64,000 nt of DNA from JBPYCR01 sp051846935 (GCF_051846935.1 NZ_JBPYCS010000001.1:62001-126000), one strand, 5' to 3'; shown: positions 7,727 to 16,771, numbered from the stretch's first letter. Notes: a model not told the origin generated them from the letters alone. Program-made: numbers and translations.

Positions 7727-8865
7727 GTGGTTTGTTTAAGGATCGGTTGGAGAAATATGAAAAAGGACAGCTAGAAGGTGAAGAGCTGGCTGCATTTGAA
7801 AAAGAATTGGAAAAGATGGAACACTATCAAAATTATTTGGAAGCCAATCATTCGAATGAGCATTCTTCTGTGGCGAGTAAAGAGAAAACAAAAAGGATAT
7901 TAAGGTGGAGTAAATGGAAAGCTCGATTTCAAACGGCTTTTACTGCTTTGGGAATTATTCTACTCTTTCTTATTGTTACCACAGTTTTATCAGGTGTTTA
8001 CTACACTTGGGGCAAGCCAGATCGTATCGAAGTTTTCCGGAATGTTATTGATCATACAATGACGGTTACCGAACCATATGGCCATTTAGGCGGAACAAGC
8101 TCTAGTGTCGATTTTTTCTTTCGTATGCATGCAACGAGAGACATTCGAAAAAAGGTCGGCGGGGAAAGTATGAAAGTTGGAGAGCTACATATCCCGTTTT
8201 TATTCTCTCACATGGGTGTCCCGGAGCGAACTGTGTATGGGATGGAATCTTTAGAAGAGCCGGTGTTCATTTATCCTGATGCAAAAGAACGTTCGATGTC
8301 AGAGTGGGATCGGTTGCATCATCTTCCAGAGGGCACGGTTGTAACCGCATATGTGTCTTTTAATGAAACAGTTGAGACCTCCGTAGTGTTGGATAATTTT
8401 TCAAGTGAAGATTATGAGCTTTCGTGGCTCGCTGTCGATACAGGGGTAGAAGGAAGAGATGAAGATTATAGTGGAATTGTATTTGATCCGTTTGGATTTC
8501 CTCCTTTTCCCATTTGGCATGAGGAAGATTTTATCCAAGAATCGTACGAAGAAGAAGGTTCTTTTTTCAATAAAAGTGTTTCCGAAAGTTATGTTACACC
8601 ACATTATGAAGAAGGGGATACTGAAATCCTCCAAGAACAATTTTTAAAAACATTGCGCTTCTTAAAGCAACATGAAGGTATGGTACGCAAGTTGTACAAT
8701 GGTATGCGGTTAGATTTAGAGGAGCGGATGAATTACGTGCAAGAAAATGGGTATAATCATTACGGAATTGTTATAACAGGGCCGACAAAGGAAATCGTAA
8801 AGCTGGAAGAGAATCCGTTAATTGATTCGATAAGAATCGATGTAGTCGGTTTTTGGAACTGGTAA
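7723..8865 (+). CDS. Membrane anti-sigma factor (Sigma_reg-type)
   Basis: A 380-aa protein translationally coupled to the ECF sigma factor (TTG start inside TTGA). A short cytoplasmic N-terminus (about 65 residues, acidic, no zinc-binding His/Cys motif) should bind the sigma factor. One membrane helix lies near residues 70-92. The remaining roughly 290 residues are extracytoplasmic and resemble the sigma-factor regulator N/C domains found beside Bacillus ECF factors. The outer domain presumably senses the envelope signal; this role is inferred from gene order and topology. Confidence 0.75.
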   Translation: MSGLFKDRLEKYEKGQLEGEELAAFEKELEKMEHYQNYLEANHSNEHSSVASKEKTKRILRWSKWKARFQTAFTALGIILLFLIVTTVLSGVYYTWGKPDRIEVFRNVIDHTMTVTEPYGHLGGTSSSVDFFFRMHATRDIRKKVGGESMKVGELHIPFLFSHMGVPERTVYGMESLEEPVFIYPDAKERSMSEWDRLHHLPEGTVVTAYVSFNETVETSVVLDNFSSEDYELSWLAVDTGVEGRDEDYSGIVFDPFGFPPFPIWHEEDFIQESYEEEGSFFNKSVSESYVTPHYEEGDTEILQEQFLKTLRFLKQHEGMVRKLYNGMRLDLEERMNYVQENGYNHYGIVITGPTKEIVKLEENPLIDSIRIDVVGFWNW

Positions 8866-8882
8866 GAAAAAGATTACGTTGA

Positions 8883-8931
8883 TTGGCATGAAAACAAGCC
8901 TATAAGGTGCAGAGGCTTGTTTTCATGCCAA
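8883..8931. terminator. Bidirectional terminator, 19-bp perfect stem
   Basis: TTGGCATGAAAACAAGCCT pairs perfectly with its complement around an 11-nt loop and is followed by a T-rich stretch. It separates the convergent anti-sigma gene and tatA. Confidence 0.9.
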
Positions 8932-8934
8932 TTA

Positions 8935-9147
8935 TTATTTTTTCATTGGATGGTTTCCATTTGTATCTTGTTCTGTATCGTTCGAAGGGATTTGGTCACT
9001 CATTAAATCATTGGCTGAATTTTTGAATTCTCTCAACGTTTCCCCAGCTGCTTTTCCAATTTCAGGTAGTTTCCTCGGGCCGAAAATAATTAATGCCAAT
9101 ACAACAATAAGAATTAAACCGGGTACGCCGATATTAGCTAGTCCCAT
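8935..9147 (-). CDS. tatA: Twin-arginine translocase subunit TatA
   Basis: A 70-aa protein with the TatA layout: an N-terminal membrane helix (residues 7-20), FGPRKLPEIGKAAGE as hinge and amphipathic helix (22-36), and a charged tail. It is the last gene of the minus-strand cluster that encodes a Tat-signal protein and a GMC oxidoreductase, so it is likely dedicated to exporting that enzyme. No tatC is present in the window; a TatC must be supplied from elsewhere. Confidence 0.92.
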   Translation of the reverse strand: MGLANIGVPGLILIVVLALIIFGPRKLPEIGKAAGETLREFKNSANDLMSDQIPSNDTEQDTNGNHPMKK

Positions 9148-9188
9148 ACTGTCACCTCACTTTTGTTGTAGATGGTTACATTTCAGCG

Positions 9189-10940
9189 CTATCCTGTTTT
9201 TCTTTTGTTCCCTTCTGCTTCTACTAATAAGCCACCGCCATTTTTTAAATACATTTCAATTCCTTCTGATGCACGGTAAGCTAATGCACCGATTGTTGCG
9301 GTTGGATGGTGACCGGCAAACTGTGGGAAGGCAGACCCTCCAACAACAAAGAGATTTTCCATATCCCAAAGCTGTAAATAATTATTTACTGCAGATGTCC
9401 CTGGATCAGCGCCCATAATAACTCCTCCTGCATAATGCCCACCTTGATATATATGATCGAACTCTTCAGGTACCTCATCTAAATCAATAATATCTGCACC
9501 CATTTCTTTCATAATTTCTTTACACTTTTCAACTCCAAATTTTGCTATGTTACGGTCTTGGTCTGTATATTTATTTGTTACTCGAAGGAGTGGATCATTA
9601 AAGTCGTCTTTATATGTTGGATCTAAACTCAAATAATTATGCCACCATGACATAATGGCGGGGGTATACCAAATTTGTAAGTAACGATTTGCATAAAATA
9701 AAGCGTTTTTCTTGAATTCTTTCCCCCATCGTGGTGTTCCTTTTGGCACATGGTTGCTTGCAATCGCGCCATCTCCGTATTGGCGAAGCTCTAAGCCGCC
9801 CCCATTAATAAAATTTAAATTTGTATGGTCAAAGTTATCGCCAGCGAAATCGCTCATTGTACCGCCAAGTGCACCAGCTCCCATGTACAGATTGAATTTT
9901 TTATCTTTAAAGAAGCCTTTTGCACCGAGGAATGTTATATTGAATTGCCCATTGAAGTTACGTCCGATAACTCCTGTCCTTGTTTTGGGATTATAAGGCT
10001 CACCAATATCAGATAACATTAATAACCGATTGTTTGTAAATGTAAAAGCACCTAAAGCAACAACATCAGCCGGTTGCTCAAATTCTTGTCCAGTTCTAGT
10101 GTCGACGTATAATACCCCAGTTGCTTTACCACCTTTATGCAAAATGCGCCGAGCGTAGCTTTCGTTTCTTAACTCAAAATTCCCGGTTTTTAAGGCAGTC
10201 GGAATTACAGTGACGAGAGAATCGGATTTTGCTCCAAAATCACAACCGTATTGGGTACAAAATGCACAATATTGACATTGGTTAATCGTTTCTCCATCTG
10301 GATTTTCATACGTTTCTGAAATATTTGCTGATGCAACTTGGTATGGATGATATCCTAGTTTCTTTGCTGCTTGTTTAAACAGTTTAATTGGTGGCGATTC
10401 TTTCATAGGTGGTGTAGGATAATCATTGGATCGAGGCGGCCCTAAAGGATCCTGTTCACCTGATATTCCAGCAGTCTTCTCCCATTGATCGTAGTACTTT
10501 TCCATTTCGTCATACGTAATTCCCCAATCTTGTATTGTCATCCCTTTTGGTATTTTTCCTATTCCATATCGTTCAATTGTTTTTGAGTAAATTTCAAAAT
10601 CGTAAGGCAACCAACGGTAAGTTGCTCCTGCCCAGTGAACGCTACCGCCCCCTAGATCCGTTCCTGCCATCATTTCATCTCTTGTTCGAACGGGTAGTGC
10701 TACTTCATCAAGTGTATTACGAGATGTAATGGTTTCGTGTGATAAATCCTGCATCATATCAAATCGATTTGTAAAGCGTAACTCATCCTTTACCCCTGTA
10801 TAATCTGCTGTTTCTCTTCGTTCTCCTCTTTCTAAAGCAACTACTTTTTTTCCAGCCTTTGCGAGTTCTGCTGCCATTATTCCACCAGCCCACCCTGTAC
10901 CTACGATAACAACATCTACTTTATCCAATTTAACTACCAT
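9189..10940 (-). CDS. GMC-family oxidoreductase (gluconate/glucose dehydrogenase-like large subunit)
   Basis: A 583-aa FAD enzyme. The dinucleotide-binding motif GTGWAGG is at residues 14-20 and the second glycine-rich FAD segment GTDLGGGSVHWAG at 93-105. The C-terminal active-site block is GGSAFPQFAGHHPTATIG, with the paired histidines of the GMC fold. Cys222, Cys225, Cys228 and Cys233 form a tight cluster; in FAD-dependent glucose dehydrogenases a comparable cysteine group binds an iron-sulfur cluster. It lacks a signal peptide and is expected to be carried out of the cell with the Tat-signal small subunit encoded just upstream. The substrate (a sugar or polyol) is not determined. Confidence 0.9.
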   Translation of the reverse strand: MVVKLDKVDVVIVGTGWAGGIMAAELAKAGKKVVALERGERRETADYTGVKDELRFTNRFDMMQDLSHETITSRNTLDEVALPVRTRDEMMAGTDLGGGSVHWAGATYRWLPYDFEIYSKTIERYGIGKIPKGMTIQDWGITYDEMEKYYDQWEKTAGISGEQDPLGPPRSNDYPTPPMKESPPIKLFKQAAKKLGYHPYQVASANISETYENPDGETINQCQYCAFCTQYGCDFGAKSDSLVTVIPTALKTGNFELRNESYARRILHKGGKATGVLYVDTRTGQEFEQPADVVALGAFTFTNNRLLMLSDIGEPYNPKTRTGVIGRNFNGQFNITFLGAKGFFKDKKFNLYMGAGALGGTMSDFAGDNFDHTNLNFINGGGLELRQYGDGAIASNHVPKGTPRWGKEFKKNALFYANRYLQIWYTPAIMSWWHNYLSLDPTYKDDFNDPLLRVTNKYTDQDRNIAKFGVEKCKEIMKEMGADIIDLDEVPEEFDHIYQGGHYAGGVIMGADPGTSAVNNYLQLWDMENLFVVGGSAFPQFAGHHPTATIGALAYRASEGIEMYLKNGGGLLVEAEGNKRKTG

Positions 10941-10964
10941 TTTAACGAACCCCTTTTACTAAAG

Positions 10965-11873
10965 TTAAGTTTGATAATCCCTCAAGCTTTTTGGTTCCAT
11001 GACAATGAACTCTTCCTTTTCAATGTCATTTATATAAGCCATTCGAGGTCCAGGGTATTCCTTCATTTTCCATGCCATCATATTTTTATTTCCGCCATAA
11101 ACTGGATCGGCATAAACCCCTTCAATTGTTGTTTGAAATAAAAGATTGAAATAGGTAACAGCCGCTACACCAGTCATTTCAACTTCCCCGTTTTCAAATG
11201 CTTTCATCACTTCAATTTGCTGATTTTCTTCGGCTTTCGTGAACTTCACATTGAATTTTTCTTCGCTTACTTCATTCATTCGTCTGAGCCCTTCTATAAA
11301 CACTTCACCTCTATTCATTCTTGTCTGGTATCTTGGTGTAGGTGTAGGCGCCTTCGTTGATGTATTTGGTCCTGACTTATCCTGCTCGCTGTCTTTATGT
11401 TGATATTCGTAAGTTTGTTCATTTTGATGAAAAGGGTCACGCATATATTCCTTCGCGTTCGTCCCCCAAGAGCCAGCGAGTTGTTTGTCGATAAAGTATG
11501 GTACACCTAACTCAATTGCACCCGGACCATTCTCGTCCTCAGGGAATATACGCTCCGTGGCGAGTGATAATGTTTCAAAATCTTCCTTCCGGCTAAAAAA
11601 CACACGTGCTTCCTGAAAATGCTGCTCTGGGGGTGCTTTCGTATCGGGGGTTTGTTTACTTTGAAATTGATTTGTTAAAAGCCCACCTAGTAACGATCCA
11701 CCAACAACCCCACCAGCGAGTATTCCTGTATTTTTAATAAACCTTCTACGGCTAATCCCTTCTGATTGCATAGAATCTTCATCATTATGTACTTTCCCTT
11801 TGGAATTGTTCGTTTCTTCAGGCTTGTTTGAAGATGAACTCTTTCCGTTATTATCGTTTGTATGATCCGACAT
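10965..11873 (-). CDS. Gluconate 2-dehydrogenase subunit 3 family protein with Tat signal
   Basis: A 302-aa small subunit of a membrane/extracytoplasmic FAD dehydrogenase. A long hydrophilic N-terminus (1-40, rich in N, S, K) precedes the twin-arginine motif SRRRFIK at 41-47 and a hydrophobic stretch at 50-65. The mature region includes SLATERIFPEDENGPGA and GVPYFIDKQLAG, typical of the Gluconate_2-dh3 family. It is first in the operon, followed by the GMC subunit and tatA, so it probably acts as the export escort and chaperone for the catalytic subunit. No cytochrome c subunit follows; the electron acceptor is unknown. Confidence 0.88.
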   Translation of the reverse strand: MSDHTNDNNGKSSSSNKPEETNNSKGKVHNDEDSMQSEGISRRRFIKNTGILAGGVVGGSLLGGLLTNQFQSKQTPDTKAPPEQHFQEARVFFSRKEDFETLSLATERIFPEDENGPGAIELGVPYFIDKQLAGSWGTNAKEYMRDPFHQNEQTYEYQHKDSEQDKSGPNTSTKAPTPTPRYQTRMNRGEVFIEGLRRMNEVSEEKFNVKFTKAEENQQIEVMKAFENGEVEMTGVAAVTYFNLLFQTTIEGVYADPVYGGNKNMMAWKMKEYPGPRMAYINDIEKEEFIVMEPKSLRDYQT

Positions 11874-12458
11874 TATGAACTCCTTTCTTTTTTAAAAAAG
11901 TAGATTGTATAGTAAATATGTAAGAGTCAATGCGTATAAGTATTTTAAGTATGGGCGTTTTACTAGAAAGTATTCATAGTTTTTTCGCTGTATTGCAAAG
12001 ATATCCCAATTATGCATAAGCTTTCCGAATGGTATAGCGTTTTTTAATGCTTCTTTAACATATAATTAAGAAATGTACGAGCGGGCACGGGGTACATAGT
12101 AATAGACGTATCTTTGAAATGTGGATAAATTTTGATTTGATATGGAAAAAAGGTGTTTAATCAGACAAAAGCTACTTTATGCACATTATCCACAAGTTCA
12201 AAATAGTTATTCACAAATTTATGCACAGGAAAAGAAGTGTTGTGTTCGGAATTAACAAAAGTTATTCACAACGGTGGGGATAAGTTGTGCATAAGTGCAA
12301 AAGATTTTTGAAAAATTCAACGAATAAGCTCGATAAATAAATAATAAATTTTGAGAAAATGTATATATTTCGTTTGACAAACCGTAGTTAGGAATCATAT
12401 GTTGGCAAAATGAATATGTTATAATTACTATATAAAGTAAAGAAGGGCGTGGAGGAAA
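11874..12458. other. Intergenic with DnaA-box cluster
   Basis: No coding potential. The left half is featureless AT-rich sequence. The centre holds the DnaA-box cluster described separately, and to its right comes an AT-rich stretch (12310-12370). A possible promoter for lemA is TTGACA at 12375 with a weak TATGTT 18 bp on. Confidence 0.6.
12120..12294. other. DnaA-box cluster (seven exact TTATNCACA 9-mers)
   Basis: Exact matches to TTATNCACA lie at 12120-12128 (minus strand), 12177-12185, 12186-12194, 12207-12215, 12219-12227, 12262-12270 (all plus) and 12286-12294 (minus). A one-mismatch site is at 12275-12283 (minus). Two of the seven are the strict consensus TTATCCACA, and two are directly abutting. 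dnaA and dnaN are not nearby, so this is unlikely to be oriC. It resembles the off-origin DnaA-box clusters that titrate DnaA in B. subtilis. Confidence 0.85.
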
Positions 12459-13007
12459 ATGATAGCTGTAATAGTCGGGATTGTTTTTGTTGTTATAATT
12501 GGCATTTACTTAATTACGACGTATAATAGCTTAATTAAATATCGAAACTGGGTAAAGGAATCGTGGAGCCAGATTGATGTACAGTTAAAAAGGCGGCATG
12601 ATCTTATCCCTAACTTGGTTAATACGGTAAAGGGTTATGCTACGCACGAAAAAGAAACACTAGAAAAAGTTGTACAAGCACGAAATCAGTTAATTAGTGG
12701 TTCTCCACAAGAAAGAATAGAGGCGGATAATCAAATTCAAGGTGCGTTGAAGTCAATTTTTGCATTATCGGAGTCGTATCCTGATTTGAAAGCAAATCAG
12801 AACTTTCTCAACTTACAGGAAGAGTTAACTTCCACGGAAAATAAAGTAGCGTATTCTCGTCAGCTCTACAATAAAACAGTTGCTGACTATAATATTAAAA
12901 GAGAGTCCTTCCCAACGAATATTATTGCCGGAATGTTTAATTTCAAAGAAGAGCAGCAATTAACAATTCCGGAAGCGGAACGAGAGGTTCCAACGGTCAG
13001 TTTTTAA
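12459..13007 (+). CDS. lemA: LemA family protein
   Basis: A 182-aa protein with one N-terminal membrane helix (residues 3-22), then the conserved TYNSLIKYRNWVKESWSQID and QLKRRHDLIPNLVNTVKGYA segments and a C-terminal coiled-helix bundle. The FNFKEEQQ near 168 is a family mark. The start has GGAGG upstream. It is followed 15 bp later by an htpX-like protease; lemA-htpX pairs are widespread. The function is unknown beyond a link to membrane protein quality control. Confidence 0.92.
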   Translation: MIAVIVGIVFVVIIGIYLITTYNSLIKYRNWVKESWSQIDVQLKRRHDLIPNLVNTVKGYATHEKETLEKVVQARNQLISGSPQERIEADNQIQGALKSIFALSESYPDLKANQNFLNLQEELTSTENKVAYSRQLYNKTVADYNIKRESFPTNIIAGMFNFKEEQQLTIPEAEREVPTVSF

Positions 13008-13022
13008 TGGAGGGCTATAAAT

Positions 13023-13913
13023 ATGCTCTATAAACAAATACAGCAAAACAAACAAAAAACAGTAGGTCTTGTTCTTTTGTTCACAGTACTTGTCTTGGCA
13101 GCAGGCTGGGCGATTGGTTTTTTGTTTAATAATGATATGTATTCTGGATTAATTATAACTGCGATTATAGTAGCTGTTTATATTCCGGTCACATATATGT
13201 CAGCTAGCAGTCAAGTATTAGGTATGTCCGGTGCAAAAGAAATAAAGCGCGAGGACAATCCACAACTGTTTGATATTGTAGAAGAATTGACAATTGCCGC
13301 TCGTTTGCCAATGCCTAAAATTTATATTATCCATGATGCGACACCGAATGCATTTGCAACAGGCATCAAGCCAGAAAAAGCATCCGTAGCGTTTACAACC
13401 GGGCTTTTGGATAAGCTAAATAGAGAAGAAATAACAGCTGTTGCCGCTCATGAGCTTGCTCATGTACGAAATTATGATATTCGTTTAATGACGGTCTGCA
13501 TCGCACTTGTAGGAGTGATCATTCTTATTGCTGATATTGGTTCGCGAATGTTATTTTTTCGAGGCGGAAGTCGAGATGGAGGCCGAAAAACACATCCAGC
13601 CTTAATCGTTGTTGCCTTAGTACTAATTATCGTAGCGCCAATTGCGGCACAAATGGTTCGATTAGCCGTGTCAAGAAACCGGGAGTATTTAGCGGATGCT
13701 ACAGCTGTTGAATTTACTAGAAATCCAGTTGGACTTATAAATGCACTACGAAAAATAAGCAACGATCCAGGTGATGTTAAACATGCTAAGGATGCAACAG
13801 CGTCAATGTATATTGCTTCACCATTTGGAAGAAAGCGTCGTAAAAATAAAGGCAGCCTATGGGCAACCCATCCACCTATAGAACGTAGGATCGAAGCTTT
13901 ACAAAACATGTAA
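13023..13913 (+). CDS. htpX: M48 family membrane zinc metalloprotease (HtpX-like)
   Basis: A 296-aa integral membrane peptidase with two N-terminal helices (residues 15-35 and 42-60). The zinc motif HELAH is at 143-147 with catalytic Glu144, a further pair of helices lies at 155-172 and 193-215, and the third zinc ligand is Glu221 in NREYLADATA. The C-terminus has THPPIERRIEAL, typical of HtpX. It degrades misfolded membrane proteins by family knowledge. It is co-transcribed with lemA. Confidence 0.93.
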   Translation: MLYKQIQQNKQKTVGLVLLFTVLVLAAGWAIGFLFNNDMYSGLIITAIIVAVYIPVTYMSASSQVLGMSGAKEIKREDNPQLFDIVEELTIAARLPMPKIYIIHDATPNAFATGIKPEKASVAFTTGLLDKLNREEITAVAAHELAHVRNYDIRLMTVCIALVGVIILIADIGSRMLFFRGGSRDGGRKTHPALIVVALVLIIVAPIAAQMVRLAVSRNREYLADATAVEFTRNPVGLINALRKISNDPGDVKHAKDATASMYIASPFGRKRRKNKGSLWATHPPIERRIEALQNM

Positions 13914-14072
13914 TCGTATTATTTGCTCCCCGCTCTTTAAGAGCTAAGCATTCAAGTCTTGCATATGGCCGTATGCTTTTAACAGGTTGGGTAGCAGCTT
14001 ATTGCATAACTTGTAGAAAATTGTATTCAATTATGAGAAAGCCATTATTATTTGCGTTAGGAGTGTTAGACG

Positions 14073-14981
14073 ATGCCAATCAATGTAGCGAAAAAGCTGC
14101 CTGCAAGGGAGCTTCTCAAAAAAGAGAAAATTTTTGTGATGGATGAGGACCGTGCCCGCACACAAGACATCCGTCCGCTAAATATATTGATTTTAAACTT
14201 AATGCCTGAAAAGGAAAAAACAGAGCTGCAGTTATTGCGGTTGTTGGGCAATACACCGCTGCAAGTAAATATTACTTTTCTTCATACTGCAACACATGTT
14301 TCAAAGAACGTCAGTAAATCCCATTTAGATACTTTTTATTCTACGTTTGATGATGTAAAGGACTATCGATATGATGGCTTAATTATTACAGGAGCTCCAA
14401 TAGAGCACTTCCCTTTTCAAGAAGTTACTTATTGGGAAGAATTAACAGAAATTATGGAATGGTCAAAAGAAAACGTTACTTCTGTTATGCATATATGCTG
14501 GGGAGCCCAGGCTGCATTATATTATCATTACGGCATAGATAAGCAGGAACTACCAAAGAAGTGCTCTGGTATTTTTGAGCATAAGGTACTAGATCCGACA
14601 GTTGAGATTGTACGTGGGTTTGATGAACAATTTAATGCTCCCCATTCCAGGTATACGGAAGTTTCGTTGGACGATATTAGGCATGACGAACGATTAGAGT
14701 TATTGGCAACATCTGAAGATGCTGGAGCATTTATGATTATGTCAAAAGACAAAAAGCATATTATGCTGACCGGTCACTTAGAATATGATGCAACAACGCT
14801 TGCTGATGAATATGAGCGAGATTTAGAAAAGGGACTAGACATACATATGCCGGAAAACTACTTTCCAGATGATGATATCACAAAGAAGCCATTAAATACG
14901 TGGCGCTCGCATACGCATTTACTATTTTCCAATTGGCTTAATTATTACGTCTATCAACAAACGCCGTACGAGTGGAAATAA
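14073..14981 (+). CDS. metAA: Homoserine O-acetyltransferase (MetA family)
   Basis: First committed step of methionine synthesis, acylating homoserine. At 302 aa it is the normal MetA length. The catalytic Cys142 lies in HICWGAQA, with His235 and Glu237 in LTGHLEY. Residue 111, which controls acyl donor choice in this family, is Glu (TGAPIEHF); Glu favours acetyl-CoA and Gly favours succinyl-CoA, so acetyltransferase is called. It stands alone. No S-box (SAM) riboswitch was recognised in the 159-nt upstream gap. Homoserine would come from Hom encoded at 35.9-37.3 kb. Confidence 0.95.
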   Translation: MPINVAKKLPARELLKKEKIFVMDEDRARTQDIRPLNILILNLMPEKEKTELQLLRLLGNTPLQVNITFLHTATHVSKNVSKSHLDTFYSTFDDVKDYRYDGLIITGAPIEHFPFQEVTYWEELTEIMEWSKENVTSVMHICWGAQAALYYHYGIDKQELPKKCSGIFEHKVLDPTVEIVRGFDEQFNAPHSRYTEVSLDDIRHDERLELLATSEDAGAFMIMSKDKKHIMLTGHLEYDATTLADEYERDLEKGLDIHMPENYFPDDDITKKPLNTWRSHTHLLFSNWLNYYVYQQTPYEWK

Positions 14982-15149
14982 AGAAATTGTCCTATTGAAA
15001 AGCCGCAGCTTTTATGTTGTGGTTTTTCTTATCGTTTTGGAAGGTGAAGAGAGCGAAATAATGGGAAGTTCAAATGATTGACTTTGCTCTCTTTGCTATC
15101 ATATAATTACTTTGAATTCGAGATATATCAATTGTAAGGATGGATACTT

Positions 15150-15611
15150 TTGCAAAAAAATGATCAATCAAACGTTGAAGATAGAAAAGCTTCCTTAAAA
15201 TTATTTGTTGTTTTACATCGAGCACTACAGTCGATTGAAAAGCAAGTTTTCCGTGACATAAAGAGTCATGGATTAAATCTGACTGAATTTGCAGTTTTAG
15301 AGCTGCTGTTTAATAAGGGCGATCAGCCGATCCAAATGATTGGAAAGAAGGTTCTTTTAGCGAGCAGCAGTATAACGTACGTAGTAGACAAACTAGAGGA
15401 AAAAGGATTATTAAAGCGCAAAGCGTGTCCAAAGGATCGCCGAGTGACATATGCCGTTTTAACGAATGATGGAAAAGATCTTATGAAGGATGTTTTTCCA
15501 AAACACGAGCAAGCGTTGACTGAAATATTAGGTGGACTTAGTGTAATCGAAAAACAGAGAATGATTGAACAGCTTAAAATCTTAGGTTTACATGCGGAAC
15601 ACTATAGTTAA
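15150..15611 (+). CDS. MarR-family transcriptional regulator
   Basis: A 153-aa winged-helix regulator. The HTH spans about residues 48-75 (QPIQMIGKKVLLASSSITYVV) and the wing contains CPKDRRVTY near 93-101. A single cysteine at the wing could be redox-active as in quinone-sensing MarR proteins. The start codon is TTG after AAGGATG. About 550 bp downstream is a WrbA-like quinone reductase, a pairing seen for MhqR/QsrR-type regulators. That functional link is inference. Confidence 0.87.
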   Translation: MQKNDQSNVEDRKASLKLFVVLHRALQSIEKQVFRDIKSHGLNLTEFAVLELLFNKGDQPIQMIGKKVLLASSSITYVVDKLEEKGLLKRKACPKDRRVTYAVLTNDGKDLMKDVFPKHEQALTEILGGLSVIEKQRMIEQLKILGLHAEHYS

Positions 15612-15786
15612 AAAGAGTATGTTTTGTAGAGTTGACGCATGAAAGTCATATCAAATGTACTGTTATGTTTTATTTTTTTGCTAATTAGTTCGGATTCGTA
15701 ACATATGAATTTAATGTAAATTTCAAGGGGGTGGTACGCAAAATACGTCTTTTATATGGATAGTAAAACTATAATTTAGACAAACT

Positions 15787-16162
15787 ATTTACAAAACGTA
15801 CACTGGGAAACAGTCTTTTTTAATATGGTTATGACCGCAAGGAGAAGAAGAATTGTCCCAAATTGATCCTAAGACCATCAACTAGGAACAACATCACGGA
15901 GCGTGTTCAAGTGATTGTATGTGATACAGGTCATTCATTTACAAATCAGAGCACAGACTGAGTTATCCAGCGGGAACATCACGAGTCTTGAGGCTCATAG
16001 TGAGCGCTCTTTGCGAGCGAGGAGGCTTAAGCCGTTCCAGCGGAAAGCGTCCGCCTGCAGCGTAAGATAATTCAGTTATAAAGACGGTATAACTCAAAAA
16101 AATGAATCAGAATAAGTAGGCTAAGATTAATGCCTAAATATACTATACGAGGAGAATGATTA
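15787..16162. repeat. Leader module (copy 2) with GC-rich palindrome
   Basis: The 5' part (ACGTACACTGGGAAACAGTC, then AAGGAGAAGAAGAATTGTC and ATCCTAAGACC) is closely similar to 49329-49420. The middle is a GC-rich palindrome containing GAGTCTTGAGGCTC and CGGAAAGCGTCCGCC. The 3' end carries a hairpin AGGC...GCCT (16118-16135), then TAAATATACTATACGAGGAG as ribosome site for the next gene. No conserved protein is seen inside. Confidence 0.75.
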
Positions 16163-16771
16163 ATGGTTAAAGTAGCAATCATCTACTATAGTTCTACAGG
16201 AACAAATTACAAAATGGCGAATTGGGCAAAAGAAGCTGCAGAGTCAACGGGGGCAGAAGCAAAAGTAATTAAAGTACCTGAGTTGGCTCCAAAGGAAGCA
16301 ATTGAATCCAATCCGGCTTGGCAAGCGCACGTGGAAGCAACAACCGATGTACCGGAAGCAACTTCGTCAGATATAGAATGGGCGGATGCAATCATATTTA
16401 GCGTACCTACACGTTTCGGTAATATGGCTTCCCAAATGAAGCAATTTCTCGATACCCAAGGAGGCTTATGGGGGACTGGCAAGACAGTGAATAAGGTAGT
16501 TACGGCAATGACGTCAGCCGGTAACTCACATGGAGGTCAAGAAGCGACAATATTGTCCTTATACACATCAATGTATCATTGGGGAGCTATTGTCGTAACA
16601 CCAGGGTATACAGATGATTCTATCTTTCTAGCTGGTGGAAATCCTTACGGAACATCTGTAACGGTTGATAATGATGGGAAAATGGCAGAAGACGTAGAGG
16701 GTGCCGTACGACATCAGGCAAAACGCGTAGTTGATGTTGCTAAAATGGTAAAGAACGGCAGTAAACAGTAA
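16163..16771 (+). CDS. NAD(P)H:quinone oxidoreductase, WrbA family
   Basis: A 202-aa flavodoxin-like enzyme that reduces quinones by two electrons. The FMN phosphate loop YYSSTGTNYKMA is at residues 8-19. PTRFGNMASQMKQFLD (near 76-91) and TSAGNSHGGQEATILSLY (near 112-129) are WrbA/type IV NQO motifs, as is HWGAIVVTPGYT. The length matches WrbA. The ribosome site is in the shared leader module. A MarR-like gene upstream may control it. Confidence 0.92.
   Translation: MVKVAIIYYSSTGTNYKMANWAKEAAESTGAEAKVIKVPELAPKEAIESNPAWQAHVEATTDVPEATSSDIEWADAIIFSVPTRFGNMASQMKQFLDTQGGLWGTGKTVNKVVTAMTSAGNSHGGQEATILSLYTSMYHWGAIVVTPGYTDDSIFLAGGNPYGTSVTVDNDGKMAEDVEGAVRHQAKRVVDVAKMVKNGSKQ

Noticed and set aside
12120..12370. 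Chromosomal replication origin
   Set aside because: The DnaA boxes and adjacent AT-rich DNA resemble one, but none of the genes normally beside oriC (dnaA, dnaN, rnpA, rpmH) is present. Off-origin DnaA cluster preferred.
13914..14072. SAM (S-box) riboswitch before metAA
   Set aside because: The gap is only 159 nt and I could not find the conserved S-box helices or a terminator; only a small hairpin (GCATA...TATGC, TTTT) at 13961-13980.
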